40,123 nt of DNA from contig ONYP01000028.1 in NCBI GenBank assembly GCA_900322135.1, positions 1-40,123 on the forward strand, read 5' to 3'. The notes below the pieces were generated by a model. The model did no database searches and was not told where the DNA came from. It worked only from the letters and a program-made list of their open reading frames with translations. Source of the DNA: an uncultured Prevotellaceae bacterium (GTDB taxonomy: Bacteria; Bacteroidota; Bacteroidia; Bacteroidales; Muribaculaceae). Every line of letters begins with the position of its first letter. The stretch's first letter is position 1. Of this stretch, positions 1-8,822 are shown piece after piece. A program made the translations under genes and the position numbers.

Positions 1-1
1 G

Positions 2-280
2 GGATTTGCCCAGGGCTTTGCCGTTGACGAGACCAAATCTCCTGAAGAGCAACAGCAGCAAGCCCAACTGATTGAGGGCCTCATTGGCGACAAGACCAAG
101 AAGATGATGGAGGAGAAGAAGGGTCTGAAGGATGTGCAGATTCTTGAGGAGACCCTCAGCGAGGACGGTAAGAAGGCTACATTGAAGGTGAAATTCATCT
201 ATGGTGACGGCACCGAGGAAGAAAACACTCAGGAAATGATTAAGCAAAACGACCAATGGAAAATGGTATTCAAGAAATAA
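2..280 (+). CDS. DUF4878-like protein, C-terminal part
   Basis: This is the last 92 codons of a gene that begins before the window; the open frame runs from base 2 to the TAA at 278-280. The visible part is rich in Lys, Glu and Gln. It ends in alternating strands with a motif like 'GDGTEEENTQEMIKQNDQWK', as in the DUF4878 (lumazine-binding / NTF2-like fold) lipoproteins common in Bacteroidales. In that family the N-terminus is usually a lipoprotein signal peptide, which cannot be seen here. The family has no assigned reaction. A strong hairpin follows at once, so the transcript ends here. The family call rests on the C-terminal pattern only. Confidence 0.6.
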   Translation, partial: GFAQGFAVDETKSPEEQQQQAQLIEGLIGDKTKKMMEEKKGLKDVQILEETLSEDGKKATLKVKFIYGDGTEEENTQEMIKQNDQWKMVFKK

Positions 281-297
281 CCGATACCAACACTGCT

Positions 298-337
298 AAC
301 AATAACAGGGCGGGCCCAAATGGGTCCGCCCTGATTG
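298..337. terminator. Bidirectional terminator hairpin
   Basis: A 12-bp stem (CAGGGCGGGCCC against GGGTCCGCCCTG, one G-T pair) with a 4-nt loop is flanked by a complementary AACAAT/ATTGTT extension. It lies between two converging genes, 18 bp after the DUF4878-like stop and 26 bp from the protease stop, and can serve both strands. Confidence 0.8.
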
Positions 338-363
338 TTATGTTGATTGGACGCGCTATGGCA

Positions 364-3222
364 TCAATCCATTCCCAGCACCTTGTTGATGAGTGCCGTC
401 ACATCGTTGATGTCGATGGTTCCGTTGCTGAAGACATCGGCACAAATCGGGCAGCAAAGCTCGGTGTTGTTGCCCAGCACCTGTGAGATGAGCCTGGTCA
501 CATCGTTGATGTCCACATTATTGTCGTGATTCACATCACCGGGCTGGTAGCCGTGGCCGTTCTCGAACAGGGTCACCATCTCGACATTGCTCCAGGGACT
601 CTCGGTACCGTCACTAAACAGGGCTTTCACCTTGTAGATGAAGGTGCCGCCAGCCTCCAGGTTGTTCACGGTGTAGAACTTGTCGGTGATGCCGCTGATC
701 AGGCGATAGGTGGCATCGCCCTGCTCGGTGGCGTTCAACTGCGCCGTAGTGAGGTCGCCGGCATAGATGTCGATGGCATGGATGGCGGTGTAACTGTCAC
801 CCGAGACAATCTTGACTTGGTCGTTGACATCACAGTCGAGTACAACCACCACATTATCAAAGTCGCTAGGCGGATTGATGGTGACCGTTTCCTTGCTGGT
901 CTTTACCTCGAAGGTCGACTGGCCATAGTAACTGTAGTAATAGGACGATGTGTTCAGTACCACGGTCACCTTGTCATAACCGTTCAGGTTATACATCGGG
1001 CTGATGAGAGAGCCACCGTATCCAGCAATCAGATAGCCGCTGTAGGCAAACATGTAGGAGGTGCATGACCAGCCAGCGGGCATGTAAACATCGGGATTAC
1101 CCGAGATGTCGATAAGGCTCTGACCGTCCTCGCTCAATCCGTCGGGCACACCGCTGAAATCGACCGTCTCCAACAGGGTCACCTCAGGCTTGACGCTTAC
1201 CTCCAGGGTGTAACTGTCGATGTTCTCGGCGGGTGTCTGGTCGGTCCAGTCGGCGCGGAACTTGGTCAGGTTGATGAACATTTCGTCGGCAGGCAGCATC
1301 GTGGGAGTGTAGCCCTCGATCAGGCCATGACCCGTGAGGTTGACCGTCACATCGGCACCGCCGGGGGTGCTCAAGGTTACCGTGGCCTGGTAATCTTGAA
1401 CGGCGGTGGGATTGAAGGTGGCGGTAACAAACATGCCATTGGCGGCATCGGCGCTGTTGATGACGGTGGGATTGATGGTGAATACGCCGTTCGGGTCATT
1501 CAGCGTGAGCGTCACATTGCCCGTCAGCGCTTGGCCGATGACCTTGAAGGTGCGGCTGTCGCTGTTGTTCACCATCACATTGCCAAAGTCGAGATCGTTG
1601 GTGGAAACCGAGATGACGGGATTGGTAGCGGCGCCCTTCATGTACCAGAAGCTGGCGCTGCCGTCGTTGTTGATGACCATTTCGGTCACAGGCTTGCCGA
1701 GGTAGCCGGCATTGCCGGTGATACTGCCGTTGGCCTTCATGTAGAGTTGGGTCGACGGAGTGGAATTGTCGGTCACCGCATTGTTGTTGCCCTGGGGCCA
1801 TAGGTCGGTGTTCTCGTCATAGTAGGAGAAATTGTTGTCGGCAGGCAGGTAGGTCACCAACTGGATGTCCTCGTTGTTGGGGTTGTCATACCACCAGCGC
1901 TCGGCGTCAAAGGTGATGTGGGTCACCAGGATGCCCTGGCCGTCGATATACTTGTCCCAGCCCTGCTTGCGGCGGTTCTCAAAGATGAAGTACTCGTTGG
2001 GATTCAGGTCGCTGACGATGCACACGGCCTTGTCGGTATTGGCATTCTTCTGGTTCCACACCGGCAGGGTGTAGTAGGTGCCGGGTTGCGGGGTGATGTA
2101 CTCTACCCAGCCCATGAACACCTTCTCGTAGGCCGAGTAACCCACCGGGGTGTAGGTGTCATCGTTATAGCAGCCGCTGCACATGATGTCCCAGTAGCCC
2201 ATGCCGTAGTGGCCGCCATAGCCCGTGTCATAGAAGTCGGGCAGACCCAGGCAGTGGCCGAACTCGTGGGCAAAGGTGCCGATGCCGTCGATAGTGGTGG
2301 TGTTGTCGTTGTTGCCGTGCAACTCATTGAATACGGCAAAGGTCTCCACATACGGATCGCCGCTCTTGGGACGGAAAGCACCGTTGCCGCCCTGGCCATA
2401 ATAGGAGGCCGACGACAGGTTCCAGTTGCAGGGCCAGATGGCCTCGGGGTGCGTTGTCGAGGCCTGTGCCTCGCCCACACCGGCATAGATGACGATGACC
2501 ACATCACAGTAGTCGTCGTTGTTGGTATCAAATGGCTTGAACGACACGCCGTCGGCAGCAGCCATCTGGCAGGCCTCGGTCACAAACGAGCCGAGCCCCT
2601 GATCGTTGCTGTCGCCTGAGTGGCCGCCGTAATACTCGCGGTTGTGCGACAGCGTATAGATGCCAAAGACATCAAACTCAGGCTCATAGATACCATTGGA
2701 CTGGTCGCGGAAGTACTGGCCGACGCTCTTGTCGCCCGAGAGCATGGCTTGGATGATCTGCTCGCGCGTGTTGTTGAACCTCTTGTCCTGGAACTCCACC
2801 AGGATGATGGGAATGTGGCGCTGGCCATAGGCGGGAACGCCCGATTCCTCATTGCTGCCGCCCACGCCGAACATAGTCTGCTTTCTGGACAGGCGGTGCG
2901 GCTTGATTTCCTTCTTCAGGTTGCCGCGCTGCATGTTGATAAAGGCGGACTCGGTCGAGGTGCGCTGGCCCACCTCATGGGCGCGCATGGTCGACAGTCC
3001 CGTCAACGACGAGTAGTAATAGTAGTCACCATCGCTGCCACGCTCCACGGCAAGGCCGTCCTGGGTGAGGATGGTGCCGGTGAAGGCGTTACCCACGGTC
3101 TGTACCTGCAAGGTCGTGCCGTCGCTCTGGGTCACTGTCTGCCAACCCGGCTTGGCGGGCATGGCCACGGCTGCAATCGCGCAGCCCAGAAAAAGTAAAG
3201 AAAGTAATAGGCTCTTTTTCAT
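364..3222 (-). CDS. Secreted M6-family metalloprotease with dockerin-like C-terminus
   Basis: A 952-residue protein with a classical signal peptide (about residues 1-20, ending near AVA). The catalytic region (about 130-545) carries the zinc motif HEFGHCLGLPD at 319-329, the HExxHxxGxxD form of the M6 (immune inhibitor A-like) peptidases: two His ligands, catalytic Glu320 and Asp329 as expected third ligand. An ASPM/SPD-2/Hydin-like Ig domain follows (about 560-655), then a beta-rich region (about 665-885). The tail (about 890-952) has two dockerin-type calcium loops (DVNHDNNVDINDV; DVFSNGTIDINDV) separated by a short Cys-rich insert with a CPIC motif. The second loop is degenerate. No type IX secretion C-terminal domain is evident, so the final location is uncertain (periplasm, surface or secreted). 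The role is probably protein degradation for nutrition; the substrate is unknown. A canonical promoter lies 30 bp upstream. Confidence 0.88.
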   Translation of the reverse strand: MKKSLLLSLLFLGCAIAAVAMPAKPGWQTVTQSDGTTLQVQTVGNAFTGTILTQDGLAVERGSDGDYYYYSSLTGLSTMRAHEVGQRTSTESAFINMQRGNLKKEIKPHRLSRKQTMFGVGGSNEESGVPAYGQRHIPIILVEFQDKRFNNTREQIIQAMLSGDKSVGQYFRDQSNGIYEPEFDVFGIYTLSHNREYYGGHSGDSNDQGLGSFVTEACQMAAADGVSFKPFDTNNDDYCDVVIVIYAGVGEAQASTTHPEAIWPCNWNLSSASYYGQGGNGAFRPKSGDPYVETFAVFNELHGNNDNTTTIDGIGTFAHEFGHCLGLPDFYDTGYGGHYGMGYWDIMCSGCYNDDTYTPVGYSAYEKVFMGWVEYITPQPGTYYTLPVWNQKNANTDKAVCIVSDLNPNEYFIFENRRKQGWDKYIDGQGILVTHITFDAERWWYDNPNNEDIQLVTYLPADNNFSYYDENTDLWPQGNNNAVTDNSTPSTQLYMKANGSITGNAGYLGKPVTEMVINNDGSASFWYMKGAATNPVISVSTNDLDFGNVMVNNSDSRTFKVIGQALTGNVTLTLNDPNGVFTINPTVINSADAANGMFVTATFNPTAVQDYQATVTLSTPGGADVTVNLTGHGLIEGYTPTMLPADEMFINLTKFRADWTDQTPAENIDSYTLEVSVKPEVTLLETVDFSGVPDGLSEDGQSLIDISGNPDVYMPAGWSCTSYMFAYSGYLIAGYGGSLISPMYNLNGYDKVTVVLNTSSYYYSYYGQSTFEVKTSKETVTINPPSDFDNVVVVLDCDVNDQVKIVSGDSYTAIHAIDIYAGDLTTAQLNATEQGDATYRLISGITDKFYTVNNLEAGGTFIYKVKALFSDGTESPWSNVEMVTLFENGHGYQPGDVNHDNNVDINDVTRLISQVLGNNTELCCPICADVFSNGTIDINDVTALINKVLGMD

Positions 3223-3251
3223 CTGGATAAATTTTTATTGAAACTTTTTTG

Positions 3252-3283
3252 CAAAGATAGTTCAAGCCAAGAGGAGTGCCAAA
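3252..3283 (-). promoter_or_regulatory. Promoter of the M6 protease gene
   Basis: On the minus strand a -33 TTTG (3280-3283) and a -7 TATCTTTG (3252-3259) are separated by 20 bp, an exact fit to the Bacteroidetes housekeeping promoter. The predicted start of transcription is about 25 bases before the ATG. Confidence 0.75.
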
Positions 3284-3316
3284 TAATTTGCCACTTCTTT
3301 TTTAAAAACTGAAACT

Positions 3317-3353
3317 GACCGCTATTGTAGAAAAGCAAAACGGCCGCTATTGT
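3317..3353. promoter_or_regulatory. Direct repeat upstream of the protease promoter, possible operator
   Basis: Two copies of a 12-mer G(A/G)CCGCTATTGT lie at 3317-3328 and 3342-3353, 25 bp apart start to start. They sit 34 and 59 bp upstream of the -33 element of the M6 protease promoter. The arrangement (same orientation, fixed spacing, just upstream of a promoter) suggests an activator binding as a tandem dimer. The regulator is unknown. Confidence 0.35.
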
Positions 3354-3540
3354 CCAGATTAATTATAATCGACTGATTATCAGCTTGTGTTTCATGGTCA
3401 CTTATCATCTCAACAATTTAGTCAACTTGGCAGCGGCACTCTTTTTTCAGGAAACGATATAGATGCTGGACCTGGCCGATTCCATTTTTTGGACGGAAAA
3501 TCAAACCAGTTGAACGAACTGACACAGGCCTAACAAAACA

Positions 3541-3595
3541 TGTCTTGTCCTGAAACAAGCTGATACGATAGCCAACATCATTTCAGGACAAGACA
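3541..3595. repeat. Perfect 15-bp inverted repeat downstream of rdgB
   Basis: TGTCTTGTCCTGAAA and its exact reverse complement flank a 25-bp spacer. On the minus strand it follows rdgB by 36 bp and is followed by a T-rich run (TGTTTTGTTA), so it could act as a terminator. The long loop is atypical for one, and it could equally be a protein-binding palindrome. Confidence 0.5.
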
Positions 3596-3631
3596 GTAGT
3601 TGCTGAACCGAATAGACAGTTGCTGAATTGC

Positions 3632-4219
3632 TTAGTCGGCAGGGATGGAGAGGTAGGCAACGAGGCGCGCAACGGCGCGGCCACGGTGGCTGATGCGGTT
3701 CTTGTCCTCGGGCGACATCTGGGCAAAGGTGCTGCCGTCACCCTCCAGAGGCTGGAAGATGCTGTCGTAACCGAATCCTCCCGTGCCGTGTCGCTCGGTG
3801 AGGATGATGCCCTCGACCTTACCCTCAAACATGTGCATCTCGTCGCCCTGCAACAGGGCGATGGCGGTGCGGAAACGGGCGGTGCGGTTGTCGATTCCAT
3901 CGAGTTTTTTCAGCACTTTATCGATGTTGGCCTCGCTATCATGGCCCGGTCCGGCATAGCGTGCCGAGAGCACACCGGGCTCGCCGCCCAGGGCATCAAT
4001 CTCCAGTCCCGTGTCGTCGCTGAAGCAGTCATAGCCGTAATGCTCCTTGACATAACGAGCCTTTAAACGGGCATTTTCTTCGATGAAATCGGCCGTTTCG
4101 GGGATATCCTCGTGGCAGCCTATATCGGCCAGACCAAGCACTTCATACAGGTCGCCAATCATCTGGCGGAGTTCCTGCAACTTGTGGACATTATTGGTAG
4201 CAAAAACTATCTTCTTCAT
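3632..4219 (-). CDS. rdgB: Non-canonical purine NTP pyrophosphatase (RdgB/HAM1 family)
   Basis: A 195-residue cytoplasmic enzyme that hydrolyses dITP, ITP and XTP to the monophosphates plus pyrophosphate, keeping deaminated purines out of nucleic acids. Family motifs seen: the N-terminal strand and nucleotide loop MKKIVFATNNVHK, the metal/phosphate motif SDDTGLEIDAL followed by GGEPGVLSARYAG, GTGGFGYDSIF in the second half, and the C-terminal SHRGRAV. The start at 4219 was chosen over an upstream in-frame ATG at 4249 because the family begins directly with the first beta strand; the ten extra residues would be unrelated. The length is normal. It lies downstream of leuS on the same strand, separated by a large palindrome that may end leuS transcription. 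A loose -7-like TAGTGTTTG at about 4251-4259 could give it its own promoter. Confidence 0.93.
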   Translation of the reverse strand: MKKIVFATNNVHKLQELRQMIGDLYEVLGLADIGCHEDIPETADFIEENARLKARYVKEHYGYDCFSDDTGLEIDALGGEPGVLSARYAGPGHDSEANIDKVLKKLDGIDNRTARFRTAIALLQGDEMHMFEGKVEGIILTERHGTGGFGYDSIFQPLEGDGSTFAQMSPEDKNRISHRGRAVARLVAYLSIPAD

Positions 4220-4277
4220 ATCATAAAATGAAAAACAAAAAGACAACAAACACTATGAAATCCGCACTCCTTATTAT

Positions 4278-4356
4278 AAAGACAACTTAGACAACTCTTA
4301 CAACTAATTAATCATCTTATTGATATTCAGTTGTTGAAGTTGTCTAAGTTGTCTTT
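4278..4356. repeat. Palindromic element built from 9-bp repeats (leuS-rdgB spacer)
   Basis: A perfect 19-bp inverted repeat (4278-4296 against 4338-4356) encloses about 41 bp. Each arm is a tandem 9-bp array: GACAACTTA, GACAACTCT, TACAACTAA on the left and AGTTGTTGA, AGTTGTCTA, AGTTGTCTT on the right. It begins 8 bp after the leuS stop and could be a terminator or a dispersed mobile palindrome. A close relative lies at 19098-19162. Confidence 0.7.
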
Positions 4357-4364
4357 AAATCATG

Positions 4365-7136
4365 TTACACGACGATGTTGACGAGTTTGCCCTTGACAAA
4401 GATAACCTTCCTAGGCTCTTTGCCAGCGAGCCAGCGCTCAGCACCGGCGTCGGCCAGTGCAAGGCGCTTCACCTCTTCTTCATCGGCATCGGCAGGCACC
4501 TCGATGGTGTAACGGGTCTTGCCGTTGAATGAAACAGCATACTTCACCAGCGACTCCTTGAGGTAGTCCTCGTTCCAAGTGGGCCACTGGGCATCACACA
4601 CGGTGGTATCATGACCCAGCACATGCCACAATTCCTCGGCAATGTGCGGCGCAAACGGGGCCAACATCACTACCAGTGGCTCATAAACCTCGCGTGAGCG
4701 ACACTTCATGCTGGTCAACTCGTTGACACAGATCATAAAGGCTGCCACCGATGTGTTGTAACTGAAAATTTCAATGTCGCCTGTCACCTTCTTGATGAGT
4801 TTGTGTACCGATTTCAAAGCCTGTTCACTGGCTTTCTCATCGGTAATCAGCAGTTCGTCACCCTTGTAGAACAGTGACCACAGGCGCTTGAAGAAGCGGT
4901 GCACACCATCAATACCGTGGGTATCCCACGGCTTGCTGGCCTCGACGGGACCCAGGAACATCTCATACATGCGCAAAGTGTCGGCGCCATATTTTTCCAC
5001 GATAACATCGGGATTGACGACATTGAACATCGACTTGGACATCTTTTCTACCGCATTACCGCAAATGTACTTACCGTTCTCGAGGATGAACTCGGCATCC
5101 TTGAACTCGGGTCGCCACTGGCGGAATTTCTCGATGTCAAGGGTATCAAGTTCCACGATGTTGACATCGACATGGATGGGCGTCACATCGTACTGGTCCT
5201 TGAGATTGAGCGAGACGAAGGTGTTGGTGTCCTTGATGCGGTAAACGAAGTTGCTGCGGCCCTGGATCATACCCTGGTTGACGAGTTTGCGGAAAGGCTC
5301 TGCCTCGCACACATAGCCGTAGTCATAGAGGAACTTGTTCCAGAAGCGGCTGTAGATCAAGTGACCCGTGGCATGCTCGGTACCACCCACATAGAGGTCG
5401 ACCTGTCGCCAGTAATCATCGGCCTCGTGTGAGACGAGTGCCTCGTCGTTGTGCGGGTCCATGTAGCGCAGATAGTAGGCCGACGAGCCGGCAAAGCCCG
5501 GCATGGTGTTCAACTCCAGGGGGTAACCTTCCTCGGTCACCCAACCCTTGGCGCGACCCAGGGGCGGCTCGCCCGTCTCGGTGGGCAGGAACTTGTCCAC
5601 CTCGGGCAAGACGAGCGGCAACTTGCTCTCGTCGAGCGGCTGCGGCTGGTTGTTCTCGTCATAATAGATGGGGAACGGCTCGCCCCAGTAGCGCTGACGG
5701 CTGAAGATGGCATCGCGCAGGCGGTAGTTCACCTTGACATGTCCGATGCCTGCCTCCTCGATATACTGCTTGGTCTTGGCAATAGCCTCCTTGACAGTCA
5801 AGCCGTTGAGTTGCAGGCGCTCGTTGGACGAGTTGATCATGATGCCATCCTTGGCGTCAAAACTCTCCTCGCTGACATCGGCTCCCTCAATCAGCGGAAC
5901 GATGGGCAGATCAAAGTGCTTGGCAAAGGCATAGTCGCGGCTGTCGTGTGCCGGCACTGCCATGATGGCACCCGTGCCATAGCCTGCCAACACATAGTCA
6001 CTTATATATATAGGTATATTCTTTCCCGTGATGGGATTGACAGCATAACTGCCGGTGAACACGCCGCTCACCTTCTTCTCTATCATGCGTTCACGCTCGG
6101 TCTTATGCTTCACCTCATCGAGGTAGGCATCGACGGCGGCACGCTGGTCGGGTGTAACCACCTCATCGACATAGATGCTCTCGGGAGCCAATACCATAAA
6201 GGTGACGCCGAAGATGGTGTCGGCACGGGTGGTGAAAATCAGCAGACTCTTGTCGCTGTCGGCGATGGGGAAGGTCATCTCGGCACCCTCGCTGTAACCA
6301 ATCCAGTTGCGCTGCGTCTCCTTGATGGATTCGGTCCACTCGATCGTGTCAAGTTCGCGCAACAGGCGGCCGGCATAGGCCGACACACGCAGACACCACT
6401 GGCGCATCATCTTCTGCTCCACGGGATAGCCGCCACGCAGCGACAGACCCTCACTCACCTCATCGTTGGCTAGCACCGTACCCAGCTTGGGACACCAGTT
6501 CACCATCGTGTTGCCCAAATAGGCAACGCGGTAGTTCATGAGCACATTGTTGTGCTGCACCTGGGTCATAGCGTTCCACTCATCGGCAGTGAAAGTGTCG
6601 GTACTGGTAGTGTGGGCATTACAACCCTCGGTACCGTGCTGCTCAAAGTAAGCCACCAGTTCATCGATGGGACGCGCCTTGTCCAACCCAGTGTTGTAAT
6701 AGCTATTGAACATCTTCAAGAAGGCCCACTGTGTCCACTTGTAGTACTTGGGATCACAGGTACGCACCTCGCGGTCCCAGTCATAGCAGAAACCTATCTT
6801 GTCCAACTGCTCACGGTATCGTGCAATGTTCTTGTTGGTAGTGATTTCAGGGTGTTGACCCGTCTGGATAGCATATTGCTCAGCGGGCAGGCCATAGGCA
6901 TCATAACCCATGGGGTGCAACACATTGAAACCGCGCAGGCGCTTGTAGCGCGCAAAGATGTCGCTGGCAATGTATCCCAGCGGATGTCCCACATGCAGTC
7001 CTGCTCCCGAGGGATAAGGGAACATGTCGAGTACATAGAACTTGGGGCGGTTGTTGTCGATGTCGCACTTGTAGGTGTGATGCTCACGCCAATATTGTTG
7101 CCACTTTTTCTCTATTTCCTTAAAGTTATAATCCAT
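4365..7136 (-). CDS. leuS: Leucyl-tRNA synthetase
   Basis: A 923-residue class I aminoacyl-tRNA synthetase that charges tRNA-Leu in the cytoplasm. The HIGH-type signature is HVGH at 48-51, inside [17 protein letters not shown] is at 698-702. Between them lies the CP1 editing region, with an apparent [15 protein letters not shown] motif (threonine-rich/editing site type) that proofreads mischarged amino acids. The C-terminal anticodon-binding and tail regions are present, so the gene is intact and of the length usual in Bacteroidetes. It is on the same strand as the peroxidase and nadA upstream (64-bp gap with a 7-bp repeat array) and rdgB downstream, so co-transcription is possible. Confidence 0.97.
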   Translation of the reverse strand: MDYNFKEIEKKWQQYWREHHTYKCDIDNNRPKFYVLDMFPYPSGAGLHVGHPLGYIASDIFARYKRLRGFNVLHPMGYDAYGLPAEQYAIQTGQHPEITTNKNIARYREQLDKIGFCYDWDREVRTCDPKYYKWTQWAFLKMFNSYYNTGLDKARPIDELVAYFEQHGTEGCNAHTTSTDTFTADEWNAMTQVQHNNVLMNYRVAYLGNTMVNWCPKLGTVLANDEVSEGLSLRGGYPVEQKMMRQWCLRVSAYAGRLLRELDTIEWTESIKETQRNWIGYSEGAEMTFPIADSDKSLLIFTTRADTIFGVTFMVLAPESIYVDEVVTPDQRAAVDAYLDEVKHKTERERMIEKKVSGVFTGSYAVNPITGKNIPIYISDYVLAGYGTGAIMAVPAHDSRDYAFAKHFDLPIVPLIEGADVSEESFDAKDGIMINSSNERLQLNGLTVKEAIAKTKQYIEEAGIGHVKVNYRLRDAIFSRQRYWGEPFPIYYDENNQPQPLDESKLPLVLPEVDKFLPTETGEPPLGRAKGWVTEEGYPLELNTMPGFAGSSAYYLRYMDPHNDEALVSHEADDYWRQVDLYVGGTEHATGHLIYSRFWNKFLYDYGYVCEAEPFRKLVNQGMIQGRSNFVYRIKDTNTFVSLNLKDQYDVTPIHVDVNIVELDTLDIEKFRQWRPEFKDAEFILENGKYICGNAVEKMSKSMFNVVNPDVIVEKYGADTLRMYEMFLGPVEASKPWDTHGIDGVHRFFKRLWSLFYKGDELLITDEKASEQALKSVHKLIKKVTGDIEIFSYNTSVAAFMICVNELTSMKCRSREVYEPLVVMLAPFAPHIAEELWHVLGHDTTVCDAQWPTWNEDYLKESLVKYAVSFNGKTRYTIEVPADADEEEVKRLALADAGAERWLAGKEPRKVIFVKGKLVNIVV

Positions 7137-7145
7137 TGTTTTGAA

Positions 7146-7187
7146 AGCTGTCAGCTATCAGCATTCAGCTGCTAGTCATTAGTATAT
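7146..7187. repeat. Period-7 intergenic array (peroxidase-leuS spacer)
   Basis: Six consecutive heptamers fit one register: AGCTGTC, AGCTATC, AGCATTC, AGCTGCT, AGTCATT, AGTATAT. It fills most of the 64-bp spacer between the peroxidase stop and the leuS start. Confidence 0.6.
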
Positions 7188-7200
7188 TATTGATTAATTA

Positions 7201-7809
7201 TCAGAGTAATTGCTTGATGGCTTCCTCGATGACCTTGATGTCGGTAGTGGGCTCATAGCGCTCAACGACATTTCCCTCGCGGTCGATGAGGAACTTGGTG
7301 AAATTCCACTTGATGTCGGGCTTGCTGGCATAGTCGGGGTCGGCTCTATAAAGCATATCGGCGAGCAATTCGCCAATTTCATGGTCCATGTCAAAGCCCT
7401 TGAAACCGCGTTGCGACTTCAAGAATGTGTAGAGCGGCGACTCGTTTTCACCATTGACTTCAATTTTCTTGAACTGCGGAAACTCGGTACCAAAGTTCAA
7501 TGTGCAGAACTGATGGATTTCCTCATCGGTGCCAGGAGCCTGCTCACCAAACTGGTTGCAGGGGAAGTCCAGAATTTCCAGACCCTTTTCACTATAGTTC
7601 TTATAGAGGTTTTCCAACTCCTCATATTGCGGAGTGAAGCCGCAACGAGTGGCCGTGTTGACAATGAGCAACACCTTGCCTTTATACTCACTTAACGACA
7701 CATCATTGCCGCGACGGTCCTTGACAGTGAAATCATATACATTCTGTGCCATAATGTTTAATACATTAAATATAATTAATAATGATAATAAACTGATTTT
7801 TTTCATCAT
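7201..7809 (-). CDS. Glutathione peroxidase family protein, probably exported
   Basis: A 202-residue thiol peroxidase of the GPx fold. The catalytic tetrad expected for the family is visible: Cys56 in NTATRCGFTP, Gln86 in FPCNQFG, and Trp168-Asn169 in KWNFTKFL. It is a cysteine rather than selenocysteine enzyme; such bacterial GPx proteins usually take electrons from thioredoxin and reduce peroxides. The first 20 residues (MMKKISLLSLLIIFNVLNIM) look like a signal peptide, implying a periplasmic enzyme. The alternative start is Met20 (MAQNVYDF), which would give a cytoplasmic protein of normal GPx length. The leader codons are unusually AT-rich, so the choice is open. It follows nadA by 26 bp on the same strand. 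Confidence 0.92.
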   Translation of the reverse strand: MMKKISLLSLLIIFNVLNIMAQNVYDFTVKDRRGNDVSLSEYKGKVLLIVNTATRCGFTPQYEELENLYKNYSEKGLEILDFPCNQFGEQAPGTDEEIHQFCTLNFGTEFPQFKKIEVNGENESPLYTFLKSQRGFKGFDMDHEIGELLADMLYRADPDYASKPDIKWNFTKFLIDREGNVVERYEPTTDIKVIEEAIKQLL

Positions 7810-7835
7810 ATATACCTGAAAATCGGAATTAACTA

Positions 7836-8822
7836 TTACTTGATGATTCCCAAGTCGCGCGAGATGTCGAGCATGCGCTGGATGGGCTTCACGGCACGCT
7901 CGGCAATTTTCTTGCTCACCTTGATTTCGGGTGCCATGAACTTGAGCGAGTTATACAGTTTCTCGAGGGTTATCAACTTCATGTATTCACACTCGTTGCA
8001 TGCACAGGTGCCGTCCTCGGGCGGAGCGGGAATGAAAGTTTTCTCGGGACAGCGGCGCTGCATCTCAAAGAGGATGCCGCTCTCGGTGCACACGATGAAC
8101 TCCTGGCTCTCGTTATCGACAGCATAGTTCAGCAAAGCCTGGGTAGAACCTACCTTGTCGGCAAGGATGCGCACGGGCTTGGGACACTCGGGGTGAACGA
8201 GCACCTTGGCATCGGGATGTTCACGCTTGAGTTCAGCCAGCTTGGCGGCACTGAATTTCTCGTGTACATGGCAAGCGCCATCCCACAGGAGCATTTCACG
8301 CCCGGTGATGCTGTTGATATAGTTGCCCAGGTTGCGGTCGGGACCGAAGATGATTTTCTCATCAGCGGGCAGGCTGCCCACGATTTCCTTGGCATTGGAG
8401 GAAGTCACCACTACATCGGTAACCGCCTTGACAGCGGCACTGGTGTTGACATAGCTGATAACCGTGTGGTCGGGGTGCTCGCCGACGAAACGCTCAAACT
8501 CATCGGCCGGGCAGCTGTCGGCCAGTGAACATCCAGCACTCAGGTCGGGGACGATGACCGTCTTGTCGGGGCATAGAATCTTGGCCGTCTCGCCCATAAA
8601 GTGCACACCGCACAGCACGATCACCGGTGCGTCGGTCTTGGCAGCCAGCTGTGCCAGTGCCAAACTGTCGCCGATGTAGTCGGCGAGCTGCTGTATCTCC
8701 TCACGCTGGTAATAATGAGCCATGATTACAGCGTTGCGCTCCTTTTTCAGGCGCAGTATTTCTTCACGCAGGTCGATGCCGTCCTCGATGGGCTCATCGA
8801 CATATCCTTTTTCAACATTCAT
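7836..8822 (-). CDS. nadA: Quinolinate synthase
   Basis: A 328-residue cytoplasmic [4Fe-4S] enzyme of de novo NAD synthesis that condenses iminoaspartate with dihydroxyacetone phosphate to quinolinate. Motifs seen: MAHYYQREEIQQLADYIGDSL with its substrate-binding His-Tyr, LCGVHFMGETAKIL (Cys71), WDGACHVHE (Cys184), HPECP (Cys213) and the C-terminal CACNEC cluster (Cys273, 275, 278). The three cluster ligands of the family are among these cysteines; I do not assign each one. nadB and nadC are not in the window. The leader back to the only promoter-like site is long (about 200 nt). Confidence 0.96.
   Translation of the reverse strand: MNVEKGYVDEPIEDGIDLREEILRLKKERNAVIMAHYYQREEIQQLADYIGDSLALAQLAAKTDAPVIVLCGVHFMGETAKILCPDKTVIVPDLSAGCSLADSCPADEFERFVGEHPDHTVISYVNTSAAVKAVTDVVVTSSNAKEIVGSLPADEKIIFGPDRNLGNYINSITGREMLLWDGACHVHEKFSAAKLAELKREHPDAKVLVHPECPKPVRILADKVGSTQALLNYAVDNESQEFIVCTESGILFEMQRRCPEKTFIPAPPEDGTCACNECEYMKLITLEKLYNSLKFMAPEIKVSKKIAERAVKPIQRMLDISRDLGIIK

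Larger units (their letters stand above)
3284..3631. other. Intergenic region between rdgB and the protease gene
   Basis: No plausible gene is seen. It holds the direct repeat at 3317-3353 and a perfect 15-bp inverted repeat (3541-3555 and 3581-3595, 25-bp loop). Next to it are two copies of AGTTGCTGAA at 3598-3607 and 3618-3627, the second ending just before the rdgB stop codon. Confidence 0.6.

Noticed and set aside
3541-3595. Insertion-sequence end at the perfect inverted repeat
   Set aside because: No transposase, no target-site duplication and no second copy in the window.
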